Of a DNA stretch of 64,000 nucleotides, positions 26,301 through 35,271 are shown in pieces. Each line of letters starts with the position of its first letter. Within the stretch, counting starts at the first letter, position 1. A program made the position numbers and the translations under genes. The stretch comes from Stenotrophomonas maltophilia. GTDB lineage: Bacteria > Pseudomonadota > Gammaproteobacteria > Xanthomonadales > Xanthomonadaceae. Under the pieces are notes generated by a model. The model was not told the DNA's origin. It saw only the letters and a program-made list of their open reading frames with translations, and made no database searches. The stretch is from contig DJBL01000091.1 of the NCBI GenBank assembly GCA_002435595.1, positions 32,987 to 96,986 on the forward strand. The letters are read 5' to 3'.

Positions 26301-26718
26301 GACCCCGGAACTGGAGCTGGCCCAGGTGCGGTTGCGCAGCGATGGCACCCGGGAAAGCGGTGGCCACAGTGCGCTGCTGCTGGCCGCGGCCGACAGCCGT
26401 TACCGGACCGGGTTGGCCGCGCTGAAGCTGGACTGGGACATGAGCGGCGGGCTGCAGGACCGTGCGCTGCTCACCGCACGGGTGGGTTGGCAGTACGCCG
26501 ACGGGGATCGCCTGCCCGCCGCCTCGGCCCGGTTCGTGGAAGGTCTCCAGGACTTCAGCATCGCCGCGGCGCCGTTGGCGCGCAGCAGCGTGCTGGCGCA
26601 GCTGGGCGTGGCGGTCAGCCCGACCGCCAACAGCCGCGTATCGCTGCAGATGCAGGGGCGCGCAGGCGATGGCCAGCGTGACATCGGCGCGCAGCTGGGC
26701 TGGTCGCTCGCGTTCTGA
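23359..26718 (+). CDS. Large autotransporter (type Va) with extended signal peptide
   Basis: 1119 residues. Residues 1-25 (NHVYRVVFNHALKCVQVVSE) match the extended-signal-peptide region of type V secreted proteins, followed by a conventional signal peptide (LAVLASAIALGCTAPAALA). The passenger, to about residue 790, is a Gly-rich beta-helix with repeats of the form VGxGGxGTLxVxDGGxA (VGNGGRGTLQVLDGARA, VGGNGIGRLEVRDGGRA), as in T5SS/PEP-CTERM-associated repeats. The last 270 residues are an autotransporter barrel ending in GAQLGWSLAF. I chose a GTG at 23359 because it gives the canonical MNHVYRVV start with AGGGG six bases upstream; a TTG at 23353 is possible. Likely surface adhesin; no protease or lipase motif. 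Confidence 0.9.
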   Translation: MNHVYRVVFNHALKCVQVVSEFARGGRAPARAGRRRIPQLAVLASAIALGCTAPAALAAPPSQWIGGVGDWGDAANWSGGVPLDYGNDTPNDTADVNIGKAIIDGVQAPDADEVHIARTGIAGLDLINGGSLDTNTLYMGTQAGAVSTVVIDGTGSRWSARYTIGVGHYGVGDLTVRNGGTMTIDIGSYIASMAGSSGTVRVQGAGSAWHSLGELFAGQAGVGIVEVSGGAELTSGRAFVGNLGGSDGRVTLTGTGSHWDNGGTLIVGNGGRGTLQVLDGARATSLDALTVGSLAGATGLVTVADAGSLLDARSTLLVGGNGIGRLEVRDGGRAIVGSNIRLGLSGGGDGTLVIGPNGLLEVGGALPASITTGSGTGRIDLAGGTLRANSVLRVDSAVLLSADSTLDTLNNVLAQRAFSGTGQLRKTGNAGLTLTADSSSWSGGTRVEAGTLAAYASKALGTGAVSMADGTWLELGDGVVLDNDVQLGGEVGIRVTAGSTATLAGGPRSTAPGSVLVKGDGGELVLGGGSYSGAVRIDDGVLRATGNALPSGSISIGSSGTFQLDTTRVLQHAGQFSGTGSLRQGRSWLTLTGDSSAFAGTTVVDGGRLMVDGALGGQVELDNGATLAGTGRVGSVSLRNGSVLDPGALMGVGRLSIAGDLVFDPSARYRVDVAADGSSDHVAVAGQATLGGAGTLAVATAGDWKLSTRYTVLTADDGVRGTFAGVDSNFAFLDPSLAYDANHVYLTLVRNDVAMPDVQQAFPDVVVNGNQKAVGGAVQALGSGNSVYEAVVRLSVPEVVPAFDSLSGEIHAANRGALLQNRFLHDGIDAHLDGAVPSGDIAPGVTAWVTGSGGQWRTDASAESAGVRMQQHGLMAGAGWQVGPALQVGVAAGQQQLTSRLPHRTARAETDATEYGVYAQYRWEGLQLRGGVSRADYRSDSLRQAQVGTRLDEQLRAREDARGTTAFVRAGWTLGGPRLQLTPELELAQVRLRSDGTRESGGHSALLLAAADSRYRTGLAALKLDWDMSGGLQDRALLTARVGWQYADGDRLPAASARFVEGLQDFSIAAAPLARSSVLAQLGVAVSPTANSRVSLQMQGRAGDGQRDIGAQLGWSLAF

Positions 26719-26740
26719 TCCCGCTGCAGAAGGGACATGA

Positions 26741-26770
26741 AAACGGCGCCCGCAAGGGCGCCGTTTGTGT
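26741..26770 (+). terminator. Intrinsic terminator after the autotransporter
   Basis: AAACGGCGCCC-GCAA-GGGCGCCGTTT followed by GTGT: 11-bp perfect stem with a GNRA loop. It also faces the 3' end of the opposing RcnB-like gene, whose leftward exit reads a T-rich strand, so it can serve both. Confidence 0.85.
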
Positions 26771-26788
26771 GAGCCCAGGCCGCTGGAC

Positions 26789-27262
26789 TCAGCGGTTGTT
26801 GATCACGTAGTCGGCAATGATCCCGGTGGCGATGGCCACCAGCAGCAGGTTGCCGCGGTCATCGCGGATCCAGTGGTGGTCACGCGGCGGGCGGCGCACC
26901 GAGTAGCGGCTGTAGTCGTTGACCACATACACCGGGCCGCCGTAGTACTCGCGGTAACGGTGCCCGCGCGCCCAGCCGTAGGACCCGTAGCCCGGGCCCG
27001 GGCGATACACCACGCGCGGCGGCGGTGCCGGACGGTAATGGCCACGGTTGTCGTAGTAGCGGCGGTCGTGACGGGCCTCGCGGCGATCATCGCGCCAGTC
27101 GCGGCGGTCATGGCGGTCATGGCGGTCATGGCGACGGTCGTGACGGTCGTCATGGCGGTCGTGGCCGCGGCCACGGTGATGGTCGTCGGCGAACGCCGGG
27201 GCCACCGTGCCCAGGGCGAGAAGCGAGGCAACGGCCCCGACCACAAATCGATTCATGCGCAT
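26789..27262 (-). CDS. RcnB-like periplasmic protein with His-Asp-Arg repeat
   Basis: 157-residue exported protein (signal peptide VVGAVASLLALGTVAPAFA). The mature N-terminal half is a low-complexity run of HDR/HDRR units (residues about 27-70), highly charged and rich in potential metal ligands. The C-terminal half has YRPAPPPRVVYRPGP and ends DHHWIRDDRGNLLLVAIATG, the conserved end of the RcnB family (periplasmic nickel/cobalt homeostasis in E. coli). Metal binding is an inference. Start 27262 (ATGCGCATG) has GAGG six bases upstream; 27256 is the alternative. Divergent from ettA. Confidence 0.75.
   Translation of the reverse strand: MRMNRFVVGAVASLLALGTVAPAFADDHHRGRGHDRHDDRHDRRHDRHDRHDRRDWRDDRREARHDRRYYDNRGHYRPAPPPRVVYRPGPGYGSYGWARGHRYREYYGGPVYVVNDYSRYSVRRPPRDHHWIRDDRGNLLLVAIATGIIADYVINNR
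27103..27164. repeat. Short tandem repeat, unit GGCGGTCAT
   Basis: Three perfect copies of the 9-bp unit GGCGGTCAT followed by degenerate 6-9-bp variants (GACGGTCGT, CATGGCGGTC). On the minus strand they encode the His-Asp-Arg repeat of the RcnB-like protein. A multiple of three, so copy changes would lengthen or shorten the repeat without a frameshift. Confidence 0.7.
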
Positions 27263-27313
27263 GATTGGCCTCGCTTGGTGGATTGATGGCTCCATCATGC
27301 TGACGCCATCTGA

Positions 27314-27339
27314 ACGGTTTCCGGCTGGAAACGGTTTCC
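27314..27339. promoter_or_regulatory. Operator-like repeats ACGGTTTCC upstream of the RcnB-like gene
   Basis: ACGGTTTCC occurs twice with 17-bp spacing (27314-27322, 27331-27339), and the GGAAAC between them makes inverted pairs with each (GTTTCC-GGCT-GGAAAC and GGAAACGGTTTCC). It lies about 50 bases upstream of the RcnB-like start, in the spacer divergent to ettA. A regulator binding site is plausible, the regulator unknown. Confidence 0.4.
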
Positions 27340-27420
27340 AATTCAACGGCTTTGACGGCCCATTCAGGCCCCGGCAAGCCCCGCCCCATGGGCAGACCGG
27401 CGTCTGCCATCGCTTCCGGC

Positions 27421-27426
27421 TATAAT
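27421..27426 (+). promoter_or_regulatory. Consensus -10 element (TATAAT) of ettA
   Basis: Perfect TATAAT 73 bases before the ettA start. No good -35 box is found at 16-18 bases. The leader that follows contains a small GTTCC-cgac-GGAAC hairpin (27450-27463 region). Confidence 0.55.
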
Positions 27427-27498
27427 CGCGGGTACCCCTTTATTCATCTGTTCCTGTTCCCGACGGAACGGGCGCAGGGTTGCGCCTTCGGAGACCTC

Positions 27499-29163
<1,665 letters not shown>

Positions 29164-29172
29164 GAAAGAAAG

Positions 29173-29199
29173 AACGGCCGCGCACTGCGCGGCCGTTTT
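29173..29199 (+). terminator. Intrinsic terminator after ettA
   Basis: AACGGCCGCGC-ACT-GCGCGGCCGTT followed by T: perfect 11-bp stem ending in TTTT, ten bases after the stop codon. Confidence 0.92.
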
Positions 29200-29211
29200 G
29201 CATTCCGGCAG

Positions 29212-29232
29212 GTCACGACCGTGGGTCGTGAC
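29212..29232. repeat. REP-like hairpin GTCACGACC-GTG-GGTCGTGAC
   Basis: Perfect 9-bp stem between the ettA terminator and the permease start. Similar in size to the REP stems elsewhere in the window but without the GTAG head. It lies 24 bases before the permease ATG, so it will be in its leader if transcription starts upstream and could affect translation. Confidence 0.45.
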
Positions 29233-29256
29233 ACCTTATCGTCCCGAGATTCCAGC

Positions 29257-30573
<1,317 letters not shown>

Positions 30574-30625
30574 GCGCCGCGCCGCGGTTCACCCCTCCGC
30601 AACGCGGCTCTGGGATGATGGCCGC

Positions 30626-31624
30626 ATGAGTGATGCCTGCCTGCCATCCGATCCGTCTTCGCCGTTGCGCCGCCGGCTGCTGCGCGCCGCCGTGCTGGCC
30701 CCGGCGGTGGCCGCGTTGGCCAGCCTGCCGGGCTGTTCGATGCCGGTCCAGGTGGATGGCACGTTCCTGCAACCCTGGCGCAGCCACCTGGACTGGACGA
30801 TGGCCGACTGGCAGCGGTCGGTGCGGCTGGCACAGCGCCTGGGATGCACGCGGCTGGTGCTGCAATGGAGCGGCATCCACGGTGCGCCGGAAGGCGATTG
30901 GCTGCTGCCCGATGCCAGCGTGCGGATGCTGTTCACCGCCGCAGCCGAAGCCGGGATCACGGTGCGGGTGGGGCTGCCGTTCGAGCAGTCGTGGTGGAAG
31001 GCGATCGGCGGCGATGACGCGGTGCTCCAGGCCTTCTTCGCCGACAGCCTCGCGCGCGCGCAGCAGTGGCTGGCGCAGGCGCCGTGGCCACGCCTGCAGG
31101 CCTTCGGCGGCTGGTACCTGCCGTATGAGATCGAGCAGTACCACTGGGCCGACCCGGCCCGCGTGCAGTGGCTGGCGCAGTGGCTGCACGGGCTGCAGGG
31201 CGCGGCGCAGGCACGCGGCGGCGACTGTGCGATCTCCACCTACTTCAGCCGCCTGCAGACCAGTGGCCGCCTGGAAACGGTGTGGGCCAGCGTACTGGAC
31301 CAGGTGCCGTTGCGGCCGATGGTGCAGGACGGGGTCGGCGTTGCCGGTGCCGGCAACGTGCAGCAGCTCAAGCCGTTGCTGGCGATGCTGGCCCAACGCG
31401 GGGTGGCCTTCGATGCGATCGTGGAGCTGTTCCGCGAGCTGCCCGGGGCCAACACGGACGGCACCGGGTTCAAGGGCGAGACCGCCGATGCCGCGCGGAT
31501 CGAGCGCCAACTGGCCTGGGCCGCCGACAGCGGCGCCGAGCAGGTGCTGGTATACGCGCTGGACCCGTGGCTGTCCCAGGATACGCCGCAGGCCAAGGCG
31601 CTGCGACGGCATTGGGGCCTGTAG
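30626..31624 (+). CDS. DUF4434-type lipoprotein (glycoside-hydrolase-like fold)
   Basis: 332 residues. The N-terminus has a twin-Arg stretch (LRRRLLRAAVLAP) and a lipobox (LASLPGC, Cys at about 37), suggesting a lipoprotein, perhaps Tat-exported. The body looks like a TIM-barrel glycosidase-like domain of the DUF4434 family: FLQPWRSHLDWTMADWQRSVRLA, LVLQWSGIH, AAEAGITVRVGLPFEQSWW, AFGGWYLPYEIEQYHW and the closing VLVYALDPWLSQ. Such domains accompany polysaccharide genes in several bacteria. It converges on the exopolysaccharide operon that starts 80 bases further on the other strand, so a role in processing that polymer is attractive but unproven. Confidence 0.65.
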   Translation: MSDACLPSDPSSPLRRRLLRAAVLAPAVAALASLPGCSMPVQVDGTFLQPWRSHLDWTMADWQRSVRLAQRLGCTRLVLQWSGIHGAPEGDWLLPDASVRMLFTAAAEAGITVRVGLPFEQSWWKAIGGDDAVLQAFFADSLARAQQWLAQAPWPRLQAFGGWYLPYEIEQYHWADPARVQWLAQWLHGLQGAAQARGGDCAISTYFSRLQTSGRLETVWASVLDQVPLRPMVQDGVGVAGAGNVQQLKPLLAMLAQRGVAFDAIVELFRELPGANTDGTGFKGETADAARIERQLAWAADSGAEQVLVYALDPWLSQDTPQAKALRRHWGL

Positions 31625-31652
31625 GCTGCCATGCCGGCCGTCGTTCGAATCC

Positions 31653-31671
31653 TGCCGTAGCGGCAACGGCA
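31653..31671. terminator. Weak stem-loop between two converging genes
   Basis: TGCCGT-agcggca-ACGGCA in the 78-base gap between the DUF4434 gene and the acyl-CoA dehydrogenase. No T run; weak candidate for termination of either unit. Confidence 0.3.
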
Positions 31672-31702
31672 CCCGGCGGTCAGGACAGGCCGGGCACTGC
31701 GC

Positions 31703-32836
31703 TCAGAGCGTGCGGCCGATGATCTCGCGCAGGATTTCGCTGCTGCCGCCGAAGATGCGCAGCGCGCGCGCATCGGTCCAGGCGCGGCCGATGCCGTACT
31801 CGCTGCTGTAGCCATAGCCGCCATGCAACTGCAGCAGGTCATCCAGCACCTGCCCCTGCAGTTCGGTGGCGTTGAGCTTGGCCATCGCCGCCACGGTCGC
31901 ATCCAGCCTGCCCTGCAGTTGCTCGGCCAGGCACTGGTCCAGGAAGCTGCGCAGCATCGCCAGCCGGGCCGTTGCGTCGGCGAGCACGAAGCGGGTGTTC
32001 TGGTGGTCGATCAGGAAGCGGCCGAAGGCCTTGCGCTGGCGCACGTAAGCCACGGTTTCAGCCAGCATGCCCTCGGCCGAGGCCGCCGCGCGCAGCGCGA
32101 TGGCCATGCGTTCGGCGGCCAGCTGTTCGCCCAGGTAATCAAACCCGCGCTGTTCATCGCCCAGTAGGTGCGAGACCGGCACCGCCACGTTCTCGAAGAA
32201 CAGCTCGCTGGTGTCCTGGGCGTGCTGGCCGATCTTGGGCATCGGCGCGCCGCGGGTGACCCCGGGCAGCGCGGCATCCACGCAGAACAGGGACAGCCCG
32301 CGCGCGCCCAGTTCGGGGGCCACGGTCGCCACCACCACCACCACGTCGGCATTGCTGCCATTGGTGATCCAGGTCTTCTGGCCGTTGAGCAGGTAATGCC
32401 CGCCCTGGCGCTCGGCGCGGGTGCGGATCGCCTTGAGGTCGCTGCCGGCACCCGGCTCGGTCATCGCGATGGCACCGATCACCTCCCCGCGCGCCATCGC
32501 CGGCAGCCAGCGATCGCGCACCTCCGCGGTGCCGTACTGCATCAGGTAGGGTGCGACCATGTCCGAATGGATCGAGAAGCCGATGCCCAGGTAATTGGCG
32601 CGGGCCAGTTCCTCGATCACGCAGGCGGCATGGCCGATGTCGCCGCCCAGGCCGTAGGGATCAGGCAACTGGCAGTTGAGCAGGCCGGCCTCGCCCGCCG
32701 CCCGCCACAGTGCGCGCGGCGTGATGCCATCGCGCTCCCACTGGGCGTAATGCGGAGCGATCCGTTCGGCGATGAAGCGCCGTACCTGCTCGCGGAACAG
32801 CTCATGGTCTTCGCGGAATACCGGACGCGCCTGCAT
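31703..32836 (-). CDS. Acyl-CoA dehydrogenase family flavoprotein, last gene of the exopolysaccharide operon
   Basis: 377 residues, complete ACAD fold: N-terminal helices, the FAD-binding beta domain (AIAMTEPGAGSDLKAIRT, YLLNGQKTWITNGSNAD) and the C-terminal helical domain (RQRKAFGRFLIDHQNT, LLQLHGGYGYSSEYGIGRAW, IFGGSSEILREIIG). Overall it is closest to the long-chain/isovaleryl branch; glutamates occur at both known catalytic-base positions (QLAAERM and SSEYG). ATG at 32836 lies four bases after the AlgF-like stop, so it is part of the operon and not a free beta-oxidation gene. With an adenylating ligase and carrier protein in the same operon it may oxidise a carrier-bound acyl or aminoacyl group; the substrate is not known. 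Confidence 0.88.
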   Translation of the reverse strand: MQARPVFREDHELFREQVRRFIAERIAPHYAQWERDGITPRALWRAAGEAGLLNCQLPDPYGLGGDIGHAACVIEELARANYLGIGFSIHSDMVAPYLMQYGTAEVRDRWLPAMARGEVIGAIAMTEPGAGSDLKAIRTRAERQGGHYLLNGQKTWITNGSNADVVVVVATVAPELGARGLSLFCVDAALPGVTRGAPMPKIGQHAQDTSELFFENVAVPVSHLLGDEQRGFDYLGEQLAAERMAIALRAAASAEGMLAETVAYVRQRKAFGRFLIDHQNTRFVLADATARLAMLRSFLDQCLAEQLQGRLDATVAAMAKLNATELQGQVLDDLLQLHGGYGYSSEYGIGRAWTDARALRIFGGSSEILREIIGRTL

Positions 32837-32840
32837 AGGA

Positions 32841-33527
32841 TCAGCGGCCCACCGCGTCGGTGCCGCTGAGCTGGCCCTGCAGCACCGGGGCGGCGGCGCT
32901 GCCGGTGAGGAACAGGCTGTAATGGTCACCCGGCTGCAGGGCCGGCAGCGCCAGCGCGGCGCTGTCCTTGCTGCCGCAGCCGGCGACCAGGCGTGCCTTG
33001 ACCGGGTTGATGCCACGCGCACTGCTGCTGCCGGCGGCAACCGCGGGGAACACCACCGGGCCCTTGTCGGCCATCGCCAGGCGCCCCTGCGGGCAACCAC
33101 TGGCCAGGTTGTAGAAGCGGATCTCGGCCTTGAGCGCATCGCTGGTGCCGCCGCCATCGGCGAGCACGGCCAGCGGCCGGGACGGGGCCGCGGCATCGAG
33201 CACCAGCGTGGTGAAGCTGCCCGCGGCGACCTGGGCCTGGCTGCGCGGCTTGCCGGCCACGCGCAGGGTGAACGGCTTGCCGCCTTCGACGATCGCATAG
33301 CGGGTGGCGCGCGTGGCCGGGCCGATGCTCTGCTCGGCACCGCCGCCGACGGCCACCTTGAGCGCGGCGCTACCGGGATTGAGGACGCGCACGAACGCCG
33401 AACCGGCCGGCGGGCGCGCTGCATACAGCTGGGCCAGGCGACCTTCCTGGCCCGCCTGCTGGGCGTGGGCGGCCAGTGGAGCGAGCGCCAGCAGCGCGGT
33501 GGCGAGTGGAAGCAGAGACAGGTTCAT
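32841..33527 (-). CDS. AlgF-like periplasmic protein (polysaccharide O-acylation)
   Basis: 228 residues with signal peptide (LATALLALAPLAAHAQ). It resembles AlgF, the periplasmic component of alginate O-acetylation: the mature start GRLAQLYAARPPAGSAFVRV compares with the AlgF opening ALY..PP.GSAFVR, and GINPVKARLVAGC and LQPGDHYSLFLTG match the second half, which gives the two tandem beta domains of AlgF. Two cysteines (ASGCPQ, VAGCGS) may pair. The ATG overlaps the stop of the ligase gene (ATGA). Confidence 0.8.
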   Translation of the reverse strand: MNLSLLPLATALLALAPLAAHAQQAGQEGRLAQLYAARPPAGSAFVRVLNPGSAALKVAVGGGAEQSIGPATRATRYAIVEGGKPFTLRVAGKPRSQAQVAAGSFTTLVLDAAAPSRPLAVLADGGGTSDALKAEIRFYNLASGCPQGRLAMADKGPVVFPAVAAGSSSARGINPVKARLVAGCGSKDSAALALPALQPGDHYSLFLTGSAAAPVLQGQLSGTDAVGR

Positions 33528-34999
33528 GGGTTGGGTTCCTTGCTGCGGAGCGTGCGCGCCAATGCGTAGCGCTGCTCGAGTTGTCGCCGATCGACCTTGT
33601 TGCTGTTGCCGGTGGGCAACGCATCGACGGCGATCAGTTCGGAGGGAATCATGTACGGCGGCACGCGGCGGCCCAGCTGTTCCTTCCAGTCCTGCAGCGC
33701 GGCGGGCAACGGTTGCACCAGCCCCTCGCCCGGCTGGGACAGTTCAACGAAGCCGATCATGCGCACCAGGCTGCCGTCGGGGCGGCGCAACACGACCGCC
33801 GCGCCGGCCACCACGCCGGCCAGGGTGGAGAGCGAGGCATCCACTTCGGCCAGCTCGATGCGGTAGCCGTTGAGCTTGATCTGGTCATCCTTGCGGCCGC
33901 GGAAGTACACCCGCCCTTCCGCATCCAGGTCGCCGAGGTCGCCGCTGCGGTAGGCGCGCTTGCCGTGGTGGTCGAACAATACGCCCTGGTCCAGGTCCGG
34001 ACGATCCAGGTAGCCGCGCATGACGTGGTCGCCGGCCATGCAGATTTCGCCGTCGTCGATGAAGACCTCGGCGTAGGGCTTGGCCACCCCGATCGGGAAC
34101 GGGTTGGGCGCCGCCGCGCGCAGGGCCGGGTCGATGTCCACCCAGGTGGTGGAACAGGTGGCCTCGGTGGGACCGTAGGAGTTGATGATGCGTGCCTGCG
34201 GGAAGCGCGCCCACAGTTCCTCGGCCACGCGCGGGGTCAGCGATTCGGCGCCGAACACGAACACGCGCAGCGATGGCAGGTGCTCGGCGTTGAAGCGCGG
34301 GTTGAGCATCTGCTGGCGCACGAACGACGGCGTGGACGCCCACACCGCCACGGCCGAGTGGCGCAGGTGCTCGACGAAGCGCTCGCTGTCGGCGATCACC
34401 TCGCGCGGGCACAGCACGCAGCTGCCGCCCAGGCCGAGCGCGCCGCACAGGTCGAACAGCGAGAAGTCGAAGCTGAAGAGCATCTGGTTGAGGAAGGCCG
34501 GCGCCTCACCCAGCTGCAGGCAGTGGCCGATCCAGCCGGCGAACAGCGCCACGCTGTCGCGGCCGATCTGCACGCCCTTCGGGTCACCGGTGCTGCCGGA
34601 GGTGAACATGATGTAGGCCAGGTCCGGCACGCTGAGCGCGCGTGGTGCATCGGCACCGGGCCCGAAGCTGTCGGTGGCCGCATCGTAGACCGCGCCGGCG
34701 TGGGTGAGCTGGGTGATCCGCTGCAGCCGCGCGGCCGGGTTGATGGTGTCCACCGGCACGTAGGTGACGCCCATCTGCAGGCAGCCGAGCATGGCCACCA
34801 CGAACGCGGACTGCTTGTGCCCGGAGATCACCAGCGCATGCCCGGGCTGCACCCCGGCCGCCTGCGCGCGCACGATCCATGCCTGGGTCGCCGCATGCAG
34901 CGCGGCCCAGTCCAGGGTGCCATCGGCATCGTGCAGGGCCGGCGCGTGTGGCGCGCGGTCCAGCTCGACGAAGCGGCAGTGGTCGAAATCGAAGCGCAT
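33524..34999 (-). CDS. Stand-alone adenylation enzyme, DltA-like (amino acid:carrier-protein ligase)
   Basis: 491 residues of the ANL superfamily, closest in pattern to D-alanine:carrier ligase DltA and free-standing NRPS adenylation domains. Core motifs: MFTSGSTGDPKGVQI (phosphate loop), SFDFSLFDLCG whose Asp normally binds the substrate amino group, NSYGPTEATCST, YRSGDLGDLD, GRKDDQIKLNGYRIELAEVD and the C-terminal Lys in PTGNSNKVDRRQL. The retained Asp argues for an amino-acid substrate. It should charge the small carrier protein encoded just upstream. ATG at 34999 has GGAG upstream; the frame continues further but into the carrier gene region. Confidence 0.85.
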   Translation of the reverse strand: MRFDFDHCRFVELDRAPHAPALHDADGTLDWAALHAATQAWIVRAQAAGVQPGHALVISGHKQSAFVVAMLGCLQMGVTYVPVDTINPAARLQRITQLTHAGAVYDAATDSFGPGADAPRALSVPDLAYIMFTSGSTGDPKGVQIGRDSVALFAGWIGHCLQLGEAPAFLNQMLFSFDFSLFDLCGALGLGGSCVLCPREVIADSERFVEHLRHSAVAVWASTPSFVRQQMLNPRFNAEHLPSLRVFVFGAESLTPRVAEELWARFPQARIINSYGPTEATCSTTWVDIDPALRAAAPNPFPIGVAKPYAEVFIDDGEICMAGDHVMRGYLDRPDLDQGVLFDHHGKRAYRSGDLGDLDAEGRVYFRGRKDDQIKLNGYRIELAEVDASLSTLAGVVAGAAVVLRRPDGSLVRMIGFVELSQPGEGLVQPLPAALQDWKEQLGRRVPPYMIPSELIAVDALPTGNSNKVDRRQLEQRYALARTLRSKEPNP

Positions 35000-35027
35000 G
35001 CGGGCAGCTCCTGCAGGTGGGGAAGGC

Positions 35028-35258
35028 TCAGCGCTGGTGCGCGGCCACGTAGTCGGCCAGCACCTGCACCGAATCGACCAGTGCGTCGATCTCATCGACC
35101 GGCAAGGTCACGCCGAGGCGGTCCTTGACCTCGACCATCAGCTGCACCTTGGACATCGAGTCGAACAGCGACTCCATGTACTCGTCCGGCTGCACGCGGG
35201 TGCCGATCACCGCTTCGACGATGTCGATCAACTGGGCCTGGAGGGTCTGGATATCCAT
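35028..35258 (-). CDS. Acyl/peptidyl carrier protein (DltC-like)
   Basis: 76 residues, typical carrier-protein size. The phosphopantetheine attachment serine is in ESLFDSMSKVQLM (Ser at about 35), and the third helix VDEIDALVDSVQVLADYV is the usual end. Compared with fatty-acid ACP (LGADSLD) the attachment site is diverged, as in DltC and other dedicated carriers. ATG at 35258 is preferred, with AAGG at eight bases; a GTG at 35267 would add three residues. Lies between the MBOAT and ligase genes. Confidence 0.88.
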   Translation of the reverse strand: MDIQTLQAQLIDIVEAVIGTRVQPDEYMESLFDSMSKVQLMVEVKDRLGVTLPVDEIDALVDSVQVLADYVAAHQR

Positions 35259-35271
35259 CGGGTTCACCTTG

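Noticed and set aside
23341..26367. 1008-codon open frame on the minus strand
   Set aside because: Antisense to the autotransporter, whose signal peptide, repeats and barrel are unmistakable; the antisense product has no recognisable domain.
27103..27164. Possible CRISPR-like or regulatory tandem repeat
   Set aside because: The units are 9 bp, contiguous and in frame with the HDR codons of the RcnB-like protein, with no spacers; it is a coding repeat.
31703..32836. Acyl-CoA dehydrogenase as an ordinary fatty-acid or branched-chain degradation gene
   Set aside because: No thiolase, hydratase, ligase for CoA or ETF genes are adjacent, and it is tightly joined to the polysaccharide operon. The reading stays open, since the sequence alone does not reveal the substrate.
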